A DNA stretch of 6,700 bases. Source: JBDTMC01 sp039934475 (GTDB taxonomy: Bacteria > Acidobacteriota > Terriglobia > Bryobacterales > Bryobacteraceae). The first letter of the stretch is position 1. Each line of letters begins with the position of its first letter. A program made the position numbers and the translations under genes. This document shows positions 1 to 6,259 of the stretch, piece by piece. The notes beneath the pieces were generated by a model. That model ran no database searches. It was not told the DNA's origin and saw only the letters and a program-made list of their open reading frames with translations. Location: assembly GCA_039934475.1 (NCBI GenBank), contig JBDTMC010000434.1, positions 1 to 6,700 on the forward strand, given 5' to 3'.

Positions 1-1413
1 AACGAATTGCTTACGCTTAGCGCGTAGTGCGAGATATTCGCGAGCTTCCTTGTAGAGGCGCTTGCGGTCGTCGTGGTTGAAGAGGGCTCTGCGGACGACT
101 CGCCATGCGGCGCGCGGGCGGAAGTAATATTCGCCGTAGAAGCGCTCCACCCATTCCACCAGTTCGCCACGGTCCAGACCCGGATAGACGATGTTGGGCA
201 GCTGATGACCCTGCTCGTCGGTCATGGCGTCGATGGTGATGAGGTTGTTTTGCTTAACGTAATCGTAGAACTCAGTGCCCGGGTAGGGATGGGCGATGGA
301 AACCTGAATGGTCTCGGTATCCAGTTCCTTCGCCAGATCGACCGTGCGACGGATGCTTTCGCGAGTCTCGCCGGGCAGGCCGATGATGAAGTCGCCGTGA
401 ATGATCAGGCCCAACTTGTGCGCGTTCGCCGTATAGCGGCGAGCCATGTCGATGGTGGCGCCCTTCTTAATGTTCTTGAGGATCTGCGGATCGCCCGATT
501 CGTAGCCGACAATCATCAACCGGGCGCCGGCGTCCTTCATCGCCTTCAAAGTGTCGTAGTCGGTGGTGACGCGCGACGTGCATGACCACGTGACGCCCAG
601 CGGCGCCAGTTTCTTGCACAGTTCGATGGTCCGCTCCTTCTTATAGTTGAAGGTATCGTCATCGAAGAAGATTTCCTTAAGGCCGGGGAAGTTGTCTCTG
701 GCCCAGCGCACTTCATTGACGATGTCGTCACTGGAACGCAAGCGCCAGCGGTGACCGGAATGCGTCTGCGGCCACAAGCAGAACGTACACATCGCAGGGC
801 AGCCGCGGGACGTGTACATCGAGATGAATGGGTTCTGCAGGAAAGGAACGTTGTAGCGACGGAAGTCGAGGTCGCGCTTGTAGACCTTCGAAACCCAGGG
901 CAGGGCATCGAGATTCTCGATGAAACCGCCTTCGGGATTGTGAACGTTCTTGCCGTTTTTGCGGTAGCTGACGCCGGGCAGCGTCTCAATCGGCTTGCCG
1001 TTGGCGTAATCCACCACCTGGTGATCGAATTCGCGACGCACCAGGAAGTCCACCGCCGTGGACATGTTGAGGATCCTGTCCGGTTCGACAGTGACGGGCG
1101 GCCCGACAAAGCAAACTTTCAGCTTCGGGTTCACGTCCTTCATCATCCCGGCCATCTTGAGATCGACGTGTAGTCCGGGGGTCGACGTGAATAGGACGAG
1201 GAGTTCGAAATCCTTCGCCATCTCCACCGTCTGTTCGATGGAAATCTTGTGGGGCGGGGCATCGACTACTTTGCTATCGGGCAGCATGCCCGCGGGATAG
1301 CAGAGCCACACCGGATACCAGTAGGACTCGATCTCGCGCGATGCCGGCCAGCGCGAACTGGCGCCACCATCGAACCCTTCAAAAGAAGGCGGATTTAGAA
1401 ACAGCGTTCTCAT
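1..1413 (-). CDS. hpnJ: Hopanoid-associated B12-binding-type radical SAM protein HpnJ (3' end cut by window edge)
   Basis: The reading frame opens at ATG 1413 and runs 471 codons to the left edge without a stop; HpnJ proteins are about this long, so only a few residues should be missing. Residues ~1-130 form the N-terminal cobalamin-binding-like region, opening MRTLFLNPPSFEGFDGGASS as in HpnJ, but I see no DxHxxG cobalamin-ligand motif. The radical SAM core begins with C205-P-A-M-C209-T-F-C212, the CxxxCxxC 4Fe-4S ligand set, followed by LWPQT. GYESGDP (303-309) and GLPGET (345-350) are typical of the barrel. Family knowledge: in hopanoid producers HpnJ acts with HpnI and HpnK to convert glucosaminyl-bacteriohopanetetrol into the cyclitol ether. 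A GAGG ribosome-binding site (AGAGGA, about 6 bases before ATG) supports the start. hpnI/hpnK, if present, would lie beyond the left edge. Confidence 0.93.
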   Translation of the reverse strand, partial: MRTLFLNPPSFEGFDGGASSRWPASREIESYWYPVWLCYPAGMLPDSKVVDAPPHKISIEQTVEMAKDFELLVLFTSTPGLHVDLKMAGMMKDVNPKLKVCFVGPPVTVEPDRILNMSTAVDFLVRREFDHQVVDYANGKPIETLPGVSYRKNGKNVHNPEGGFIENLDALPWVSKVYKRDLDFRRYNVPFLQNPFISMYTSRGCPAMCTFCLWPQTHSGHRWRLRSSDDIVNEVRWARDNFPGLKEIFFDDDTFNYKKERTIELCKKLAPLGVTWSCTSRVTTDYDTLKAMKDAGARLMIVGYESGDPQILKNIKKGATIDMARRYTANAHKLGLIIHGDFIIGLPGETRESIRRTVDLAKELDTETIQVSIAHPYPGTEFYDYVKQNNLITIDAMTDEQGHQLPNIVYPGLDRGELVEWVERFYGEYYFRPRAAWRVVRRALFNHDDRKRLYKEAREYLALRAKRKQFV

Positions 1414-1495
1414 CAAATTCCTCTACAGATTCGATTCTCGTGGACGGGAGTCTGGATCATAGCTGCGGAATTACCGGATTTGCTGCGCCGGAAAG

Positions 1496-1513
1496 ATAGA
1501 GGCAAGCCTCTAT
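1496..1513. repeat. Perfect 8-bp inverted repeat between the LolA-like gene and hpnJ
   Basis: ATAGAGGC-AA-GCCTCTAT is a perfect inverted repeat with a 2-base centre. It lies 39 bp beyond the stop of the LolA-like gene and about 80 bp before hpnJ. In the minus-strand transcript the stem is followed only by CTTTCC, so it would be a weak intrinsic terminator at best. A TAGAAT hexamer overlaps its edge on the minus strand (about 1509-1514), so it could also be an operator or a copy of a dispersed palindromic repeat. The sequence alone does not decide between these. Confidence 0.5.
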
Positions 1514-1552
1514 TCTACCATTCAAAGTGGAGATTATCGGGAGCTTCGACAG

Positions 1553-2443
1553 TTACTGGAGATCGGAACCAGTGCTATGGGCGGCACCGGCATCCGCATC
1601 GGCCGTGAACGACAGGTTGTGGAAGATAATGTCGAGTTCCGCCGGGCCCCAGAAGCGCGTATCGATGTTGCTCTGAATATGCTTCGGAACGGCGCGGCCA
1701 TCGACAATGTCGTATTCGCGAACAAAATCGACTTTACGCAGGAACACAGAAGGAGTCTTTGCCAGCCGGCCCGATTCCCGAACGGCAAGAAACGTGTCGC
1801 CATCCACCCACAACTCGCCCTTGAACAACCCTACCCGTTTGGCGCGCGGCTTAAGTTCGAATATATAAGTCGTCCGGTTGTTGCGTTGGATACTGGCTTT
1901 ATACTTGAACTTGTAGTTGTCGAAATTGATAGCGGATTCGGACGGCTTCTGCGTCTCCATGGCCTGCGTTTCCGCCGACATGTAACGCGCGATCACATCT
2001 TTTTTGACCGACGTATCACCAACGAATTTATCGACCACGTAGCGAATTTGGCCGAGTTTGGTGATAAATCGAAGCGCGTGGAGCTTCCCTTCCTTTTGGA
2101 GCTTCGGGAGGCGGGCTTCGAAGTCAACTTCCTGGGAAACGCCTCGCAGCGGAGAGTGGCTGCTGGCATCCACATACCTGTTGACGATCTGGCCGGTTAG
2201 ATCCGCGTTATTCCCGGCATCGGCCGGGACTGCCGGAGCCAGAATCAGGAACAAAATCGCTGCTGTAAATAGTGCCTTCAAAGATTTCACCACTGTGCCA
2301 CCAAGGGAAACCGCCCCCGGCGTGCACGAAACTCCTACAATTCTCATGAGTCTACCAATATTGGATGCGCCTGACAAGCCGATAGTTTCGTCGAGCGGGT
2401 CAAAAATCGGTTTGGACTGCGGAATACGAGTGCTGAACGGCAT
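1553..2443 (-). CDS. Secreted LolA/MucB-like beta-sheet protein of unknown role
   Basis: With the start at ATG 2443 the protein has 296 residues. A hydrophobic stretch (about 57-72, ALFTAAILFLILAPAV) followed by PADAG looks like a signal peptide with cleavage near residue 74-76. The mature part (~77-296) is rich in alternating beta strands. The pattern FKGELWVDGDTFLAVRESGR, then FLRKVDFVREYDIVDGRAVP, resembles the outer-membrane-lipoprotein-sorting (LolA-like) fold seen in many acidobacterial exported proteins. I recognise the fold type only and cannot assign a substrate. The start is uncertain. ATG 2443 has an excellent AAAGGAG site but leaves an n-region of over 50 residues. GTG at 2293 or 2290 would give a classical short signal peptide but has only a weak GGTGG upstream, and ATG 2347 is intermediate. 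It runs toward hpnJ on the same strand, 139 bp away, so a link to the envelope or hopanoid transport is conceivable but unproven. Confidence 0.8.
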   Translation of the reverse strand: MPFSTRIPQSKPIFDPLDETIGLSGASNIGRLMRIVGVSCTPGAVSLGGTVVKSLKALFTAAILFLILAPAVPADAGNNADLTGQIVNRYVDASSHSPLRGVSQEVDFEARLPKLQKEGKLHALRFITKLGQIRYVVDKFVGDTSVKKDVIARYMSAETQAMETQKPSESAINFDNYKFKYKASIQRNNRTTYIFELKPRAKRVGLFKGELWVDGDTFLAVRESGRLAKTPSVFLRKVDFVREYDIVDGRAVPKHIQSNIDTRFWGPAELDIIFHNLSFTADADAGAAHSTGSDLQ

Positions 2444-2450
2444 CCAGTCA

Positions 2451-2458
2451 TCTCCTTT
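2451..2458 (-). promoter_or_regulatory. Strong ribosome-binding site supporting the upstream start of the LolA-like gene
   Basis: On the minus strand AAAGGAGA precedes ATG 2443 by 7 bases, the best Shine-Dalgarno match in the window. It decides for the long form of the protein, against the short forms suggested by the position of the signal peptide. Confidence 0.65.
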
Positions 2459-2514
2459 AGCGATTAAGGTTCGCCTGGTTTCCCATGTCCTTATCGTCCC
2501 AACGGGCGATTCTT

Positions 2515-2542
2515 TTGAATTAGATGTTTGATCGGTTACGAT
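2515..2542 (+). promoter_or_regulatory. Candidate sigma70-like promoter of the FlK-like thioesterase gene
   Basis: TTGAAT (2515-2520) and TACGAT (2537-2542) are separated by 16 bp. Transcription would start about 7 bases after the -10 box, at about 2549, which is the A of the proposed ATG. This implies a leaderless mRNA and agrees with the lack of a ribosome-binding site. It lies in the 105-bp region between the divergent LolA-like gene and this gene. The -10 matches the consensus in only four of six positions. Confidence 0.35.
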
Positions 2543-2548
2543 GGACTC

Positions 2549-2953
2549 ATGTTGCGGATTGAGCCTGGAGTGTCGGCAGAAAGCCGCATCCTGGTGACCC
2601 ACGAGGTTGCCGTGGATTTTATGGGCAACGAAGACGCCCGCATCCTCGGAACTCCCTATCTCATAGGTTATCTTGAGCTTACGGCCAGAAGCGCTGTGAA
2701 GCCGCTACTCGATGAAGGCGACGACACGGTGGGCACCCATGTGGATGTGCGGCACTTGGCGGCTACGCCACTGGGAATGCATGTGCGGTTCCATGCCGTG
2801 GTGACCGAGGTGGAGGGACGCCGAGTCCGTTTTCGCTTGGAAGCCTTCGACGAGAAGGAAAAGGTGGCCGAAGGAACCCATGAGAGGTTCGTCGTCACCG
2901 TGGACCGGTTCGTGGAACGTCTGAAGGCCAAACGCAGCGCGCCGGTATCCTGA
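2549..2953 (+). CDS. FlK-type hot-dog fold acyl-CoA thioesterase
   Basis: The 134-residue protein resembles fluoroacetyl-CoA thioesterase FlK along its length, especially VRHLAATPLG (67-76) and VEGRR...GTHERFVV in the C-terminal half. The FlK catalytic set appears as T35, E43 and H69, with the same spacing (8 and 26 residues) as T42, E50 and H76 of FlK. The two Phe residues that gate fluoroacetate specificity in FlK (F33, F36) are replaced here, by G26 and D29 if the alignment has no gap. A general housekeeping or detoxifying thioester hydrolase acting in the cytoplasm is therefore more likely than true fluoroacetate resistance. ATG 2549 gives the N-terminus usual for the family. An in-frame TTG at 2528 would add seven residues, has no ribosome-binding site and is less likely. 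The permease gene follows after 106 bp and may be co-transcribed. Confidence 0.85.
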   Translation: MLRIEPGVSAESRILVTHEVAVDFMGNEDARILGTPYLIGYLELTARSAVKPLLDEGDDTVGTHVDVRHLAATPLGMHVRFHAVVTEVEGRRVRFRLEAFDEKEKVAEGTHERFVVTVDRFVERLKAKRSAPVS

Positions 2954-3059
2954 TGGTGGTCCTGCAAGACCGGTCGCGTGGCAGCCGATGCCCTCCTGCG
3001 ACGCGCTATCAATCTGAGCCTTGACTTTGTCCCGGCGGCCCTCTGCGAGGATTGAAATT

Positions 3060-4148
3060 ATGCCGCTAGCCAGCAACACCTCAGATCAGGGATGGTTCAG
3101 TCGCGAAAGGGTACTTCTCCTGACGCTGGGGCTCGCTACGCTGCTGGCTCTCTACCTCTGCTATCTGATCGTCCAGCCGTTCATCCCGCCAGTTGCCATC
3201 GCCGTGGCCGCCGCGGTTGCCACCAAACGCCCGCAGAACTGGCTGGCCCGGCGCCTGCGCTCCCGAACAGCCGCCGCCGCCGCCGGCGTGCTCCTGGTGG
3301 CGGGTCTGATCGTAGTTCCATTGAGCTTACTGATCACCTATATGGTCCGTCAGATCATCAGCAGCATTCACGGCTGGCAGGCCGGCGGCGGTCTGTCGGA
3401 GTGGCGCAGCATCGTCAATCTCCCGCCGGTGATTGGCCGTGCAATCGATTGGGCGCAGACGAACCTGGACCTGCAAGACCAGATTGCTTCCTTGGGCCAG
3501 AGTCTGGCCGGCCAGGCCGGAAGCCTGCTGGCCGGATCCGTCAGTCTGGTGACACAACTCGTCATCATGCTCTTCGTGCTCTTCTTCCTGTACCGTGACG
3601 GCGAACAGGTGCTGCGCACCCTGCGCCGTCTGGTGCCGCTTTCCGACCAAGAGGCCGACCGCATGGGAACCAGCATCGCTGACACCATTCTGGCCATTGT
3701 CAACGGGTCTCTCACGGTGGCCCTCGTACAAGCCCTGCTGGCCGGCGTGATGTACGCGGCACTGGGCGTGCCGGCCGCGGTGATCTGGGCCGGCGCCACC
3801 TTCATCGTCGCCCTGATTCCCATGTTCGGAACCTTCATCGTATGGGGCCCGGTTGCTCTGTTCCTGGTGCTGACGGGCAGTTGGCTGAAAGCCCTCATCC
3901 TAGTCGCTTGGGGTGGTCTTGCAGTGGGCACCATCGACAACCTGCTCTACCCCTACCTGGTCGGCGGCCGACTCCGCCTGCACACCATCCTCACCTTCTT
4001 CGCGATTCTTGGCGGCATTCAGTTCTTCGGCCCCGCGGGCTTGATCCTCGGTCCTGTCGCATTAGCCGTCACCATCGGGCTGCTCGACGTGTGGGGGGCA
4101 CGCACCACAGGCGACCGCACAGCGGAGCAGACCCCATCCACCCCGTGA
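3060..4148 (+). CDS. AI-2E family (UPF0118/PerM-like) membrane transporter
   Basis: The 362-residue polytopic inner-membrane protein has the layout of family PF01594. There are hydrophobic segments at ~18-37, ~41-55 and ~71-96. A soluble, partly helical stretch (~97-155) follows, then segments at ~158-178, ~208-235, ~238-272, ~276-292 and ~306-344. Family signatures are ALIPMFGTFIVWGP (251-264), DNLLYPYLVGGRL (293-305), and GGIQFFGPAGLILGPVALA (318-336). Some members were proposed to export the autoinducer AI-2 and others act as Na+/H+ antiporters, so the substrate cannot be named here. ATG 3060 is chosen because GAGG at 3047-3050 lies 9 bases upstream; a TTG at 3021 in the same frame would add 13 residues without hydrophobic or family character. 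The C-terminal ~18 residues are polar and Thr/Pro-rich. Confidence 0.92.
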   Translation: MPLASNTSDQGWFSRERVLLLTLGLATLLALYLCYLIVQPFIPPVAIAVAAAVATKRPQNWLARRLRSRTAAAAAGVLLVAGLIVVPLSLLITYMVRQIISSIHGWQAGGGLSEWRSIVNLPPVIGRAIDWAQTNLDLQDQIASLGQSLAGQAGSLLAGSVSLVTQLVIMLFVLFFLYRDGEQVLRTLRRLVPLSDQEADRMGTSIADTILAIVNGSLTVALVQALLAGVMYAALGVPAAVIWAGATFIVALIPMFGTFIVWGPVALFLVLTGSWLKALILVAWGGLAVGTIDNLLYPYLVGGRLRLHTILTFFAILGGIQFFGPAGLILGPVALAVTIGLLDVWGARTTGDRTAEQTPSTP

Positions 4149-4222
4149 TGAACGGGTATTACGCCGGCATCGCGTCTTTGAAGGCTACCGTTGCGCCTGG
4201 CCCCCGTGGCCTGAGATTGGAT

Positions 4223-4251
4223 TTGGCGGAAGGGGCTACGTGTAGTAGACT
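4223..4251 (+). promoter_or_regulatory. Candidate promoter of the rplU-rpmA unit
   Basis: TTGGCG (4223-4228) and TAGACT (4246-4251) are separated by 17 bp, each matching sigma70 consensus in four of six positions. A start near 4258 would give a leader of about 80 nt before rplU. I see no strong hairpin or recognisable L21-type regulatory structure in that leader, which is pyrimidine-rich in its first half. Confidence 0.45.
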
Positions 4252-4340
4252 AGATGATTGTGGGTCCGCAGGCGCACGTCTTCTGTTCGTGTTCTTGTCT
4301 GTAGCCTCCCAGCACCAGATACCAGGACGAGGAAATTCGT

Positions 4341-4652
4341 ATGTATGCAGTGATTGAAACTGGCGGAAAGCAATACCGCGTGTCGCCAGGCGAGTCGGTG
4401 AAGGTCGAAACCATTCCCGGAGAAGTTGGCGCCGAGGTGGAACTGGGCCGCGTAATCGCTGTCAGCAGCGAAGAAGGCCAGTTGACAATGGGTTCCGCGA
4501 TCGCGAGCGCGAAGGTCAAGGCCACCATTCGGGTGCAAGACCGTGGCGTAAAGATTGTGGTTTTCAAGTTCAAGCGCAAGAAACAGTACAAGCGCACCAT
4601 CGGCCACCGCCAGAACTACACCGAAGTCAAGGTGACGGAGATTCTGGCATAG
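4341..4652 (+). CDS. rplU: 50S ribosomal protein L21
   Basis: The 103-residue protein is full length for bacterial L21, which binds 23S rRNA in the large subunit. It opens with MYAVIETGGKQYRV, the standard N-terminus. It carries the basic rRNA-binding block KIVVFKFKRKKQYKR (71-85), followed by GHRQNYTEVKVTEI (88-101). GAGGA at 4329-4333, seven bases before ATG, is a good ribosome-binding site. It is the first gene of the rplU-rpmA pair, as in most bacteria. Confidence 0.98.
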   Translation: MYAVIETGGKQYRVSPGESVKVETIPGEVGAEVELGRVIAVSSEEGQLTMGSAIASAKVKATIRVQDRGVKIVVFKFKRKKQYKRTIGHRQNYTEVKVTEILA

Positions 4653-4682
4653 TCCGCTCGGCGGAACCAGCAGGAGTAACGC

Positions 4683-4973
4683 ATGGCACACAAAAAAGGT
4701 TTAGGCAGTTCCAAAAACGGGCGCGATTCGAATGCGCAGCGGCTTGGAATCAAGGTTTTCGGCGGTCAGTTGGTCCCCGGCGGTTCCATCATTGTCAGGC
4801 AGCGTGGCACGCGCTACAAACCAGGTGAGAACGTCGGCATCGGCAAGGACGACACTTTATTCGCCCGCATCACCGGTGTTGTTGAATTTCGCGATCGCGG
4901 CCGGATGGGTAAATTCGTGAGCGTGGCTCCACCTGTCGCCGCTGTTGCCGCTCCCGCCCCCGCCGCTGAGTAA
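4683..4973 (+). CDS. rpmA: 50S ribosomal protein L27
   Basis: The 96-residue protein begins MAHKKGLGSSKNGRDSNAQR, the flexible N-terminal arm that reaches toward the peptidyl-transferase centre. There is no cleavable Firmicutes-type leader. RQRGT (39-43) and GKDDTLFA (54-61) are family signatures. After residue ~80 the sequence turns into an Ala/Pro-rich tail (VAPPVAAVAAPAPAAE) that is not part of the core fold and is longer than in E. coli. AGGAG at 4672-4676 lies six bases before ATG. The gene follows rplU by 30 bp and is surely co-transcribed with it. Confidence 0.98.
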   Translation: MAHKKGLGSSKNGRDSNAQRLGIKVFGGQLVPGGSIIVRQRGTRYKPGENVGIGKDDTLFARITGVVEFRDRGRMGKFVSVAPPVAAVAAPAPAAE

Positions 4974-4974
4974 T

Positions 4975-4993
4975 CGCCGGCGCGAGTCCGGCG
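4975..4993 (+). other. GC-rich hairpin right after the rpmA stop
   Basis: CGCCGG-(7 bases)-CCGGCG forms a perfect 6-bp stem starting two bases after the rpmA stop codon. No T-run follows, so it is not a terminator itself. It may protect the 3' end of the rplU-rpmA mRNA or assist the terminator 24 bp downstream. Confidence 0.5.
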
Positions 4994-5016
4994 GGTCCCA
5001 AGGTTTAACCAGCGAG

Positions 5017-5043
5017 GCCGCCCTCGAATCCGGGCGGCTTTTT
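5017..5043 (+). terminator. Intrinsic terminator of rplU-rpmA
   Basis: GCCGCCC-(8-base loop)-GGGCGGC forms a perfect 7-bp GC stem directly followed by TTTTT, and a second T-rich stretch follows after CGCG. It lies 44 bp past rpmA and 56 bp before obg, so obg transcription should need read-through or its own promoter. Confidence 0.85.
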
Positions 5044-5054
5044 CGCGTTTTAGT

Positions 5055-5074
5055 GGTCGCTCCCTTACGGTCGC
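5055..5074 (+). repeat. Short direct repeat in the obg leader
   Basis: GGTCGC occurs twice with a 14-base period (5055-5060 and 5069-5074) around TCCCTTAC, followed by GGCTCGGCGATCC. It lies between the rpmA terminator and obg, where a promoter would be expected, but I see no clear -35/-10 pair. It could be a regulator site or one copy of a short dispersed repeat; this is a guess. Confidence 0.35.
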
Positions 5075-5098
5075 GGCTCGGCGATCCCAATTCCATCC

Positions 5099-6148
5099 AT
5101 GTTTATTGACGAGGTAATCATCCGCGTGAAGGCCGGCGACGGAGGCAACGGTTGCCTTGCGTTCCGGCGCGAGAAGTTCGTACCGCGCGGCGGCCCCAGC
5201 GGCGGGGACGGCGGACGCGGCGGCGACATTGAGATGGTCGCCAGCACGCACTACAACACGCTGCTGCACTTCCGCTTCAACCCCGAGCACAGCGGCGAGC
5301 GTGGGCGTCACGGAGAGGGCAGCAACAAGACCGGACGCGATGGCGGATCCATCGAATTACAGGTACCCGTTGGGACCGTCGCCTACGATGTGTCGACGGG
5401 CGAGGTGTTGCACGACTTCACGGTGGTTGGAGACCGCTTCCTGGTGGCTCGTGGAGGGCGGGGAGGGCGTGGCAACGCTCGCTTCGCCACCTCAACCCAT
5501 CAGACACCCACCGAACACGAACCGGGTCGTCCGGGCCAAGAGTTTAAGCTGCGCTTGGAACTGAAGCTGCTGGCGGATGTAGGTTTGGTCGGCTTCCCCA
5601 ATGCCGGGAAATCGACCCTGATCTCTCGCCTCTCAGCTGCCCGGCCGAAGATTGCCGATTACCCGTTCACCACTTTGGAGCCGAATCTGGGCGTGGTCCG
5701 TTTGCGGGAAGACGATGATCGCACATATGTCGTCGCCGACATCCCCGGTCTCATTGAGGGCGCTCATCTCGGTCACGGTTTGGGAATTCAGTTCCTACGC
5801 CACGTGGAACGAACCAGCCTACTTGCGCATCTAGTTGATGTGTCAGAGTCCAGCGGCCGAGACCCGGTCCAGGACTTTCATGTTGTTATGCAAGAGTTGG
5901 AAAACTTCTCTGACGAACTGGCAAAGAAGCCAATGGTTGTAGTGGCGACTAAACTCGATGTGGCCCAGGATCCAACGCGCCTGGCCTCGTTGGCAGAGCT
6001 CGCTGAAAGCCTGGGCTTGCCTTTCTACTCAATTTCCAGTGTTACCGGGGAAGGGGTTGAAAAGCTGAAATTTGCTATGGGAGAACGTGTGTTTACGAGC
6101 CGTTTGCCTGATTCGGCGCCCTCTGTGCCGCCGTCGCTGCCGCAGTAG
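5099..6148 (+). CDS. obg: Obg/CgtA ribosome-assembly GTPase
   Basis: The 349-residue protein shows the full Obg layout. The glycine-rich Obg domain covers ~1-158 (MFIDEVIIRVKAGDGGNGCL, repeated GG pairs at 31-42 and 119-125). The G domain follows, with the P-loop GFPNAGKST (165-173), switch I DYPFTTLEPNLG (187-198) and G3 DIPG (214-217). G4 reads TKLD (284-287) instead of the usual NKxD, and G5 reads SSVTGEG (313-319). The variable C-terminal domain of some Obg proteins is absent; the chain ends in a short Pro/Ser tail. Obg binds the pre-50S subunit and couples its maturation to GTP/ppGpp levels, which fits the L21/L27 neighbours. The N-terminus is canonical, so the start is firm, yet no Shine-Dalgarno sequence precedes it (CCCAATTCCATCC). 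Confidence 0.97.
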   Translation: MFIDEVIIRVKAGDGGNGCLAFRREKFVPRGGPSGGDGGRGGDIEMVASTHYNTLLHFRFNPEHSGERGRHGEGSNKTGRDGGSIELQVPVGTVAYDVSTGEVLHDFTVVGDRFLVARGGRGGRGNARFATSTHQTPTEHEPGRPGQEFKLRLELKLLADVGLVGFPNAGKSTLISRLSAARPKIADYPFTTLEPNLGVVRLREDDDRTYVVADIPGLIEGAHLGHGLGIQFLRHVERTSLLAHLVDVSESSGRDPVQDFHVVMQELENFSDELAKKPMVVVATKLDVAQDPTRLASLAELAESLGLPFYSISSVTGEGVEKLKFAMGERVFTSRLPDSAPSVPPSLPQ

Positions 6149-6193
6149 CGATCCACGGTACACTTCGCGCTGCAAATTAAGTACCATAACTAA

Positions 6194-6221
6194 AAGGCTT
6201 TACAAAGCGAGCGAAAGCCTT
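6194..6221. terminator. Hairpin between obg and the PilZ gene, possible weak terminator
   Basis: AAGGCTTT-(12-base loop)-AAAGCCTT forms a perfect 8-bp stem 45 bp after the obg stop. On the plus strand no T-run follows. On the minus strand the stem is followed by TTAG-type bases only. It may mark the 3' end of the obg mRNA. Its last two bases overlap the -35 box of the next promoter, so it could also be an operator. Confidence 0.4.
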
Positions 6222-6247
6222 GACCTTGAAGAGTAGTCACCTATAGA
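6220..6247 (+). promoter_or_regulatory. Candidate sigma70-like promoter of the PilZ gene
   Basis: TTGACC (6220-6225, five of six) and TATAGA (6242-6247, four of six) are separated by 16 bp. The predicted start at about 6254 leaves a leader of only about six bases before GTG 6260, so the message would be nearly leaderless. An in-frame TAA sits at 6254-6256. Confidence 0.55.
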
Positions 6248-6259
6248 GTCTAGTAAGCC

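Noticed and set aside
73..1300. Plus-strand open frames (73-585, 751-1173, 1058-1300) and a minus-strand frame (546-1109) within hpnJ
   Set aside because: They lie inside the well-recognised hpnJ frame and their translations show no family features.
1577..2200. 207-codon plus-strand open frame opposite the LolA-like gene
   Set aside because: It is antisense to a frame with a signal peptide and a beta-strand pattern; no ribosome-binding site or domain is seen.
2549..2953. Fluoroacetate resistance gene flK
   Set aside because: The Phe gate residues are not conserved and there is no fluorinase or fluoride-related neighbour, so only the FlK-type fold is claimed.
2953..3024. 23-codon frame whose ATG overlaps the thioesterase stop (TGATG)
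   Set aside because: The overlap is tempting, but the peptide is Arg-rich without pattern and there is no ribosome-binding site.
3327..3940. Minus-strand open frames opposite the permease gene
   Set aside because: Shadow frames of a GC-rich membrane-protein gene, with low-complexity translations.
4258..4340. Possible riboswitch or L21 autoregulatory leader before rplU
   Set aside because: I could not draw a stable stem or recognise any known leader motif there.
4814..5311. 165-codon minus-strand frame spanning the rpmA end, terminator and obg start
   Set aside because: It runs through an intrinsic terminator and two conserved genes; its composition reflects the complement of GC-rich coding DNA.
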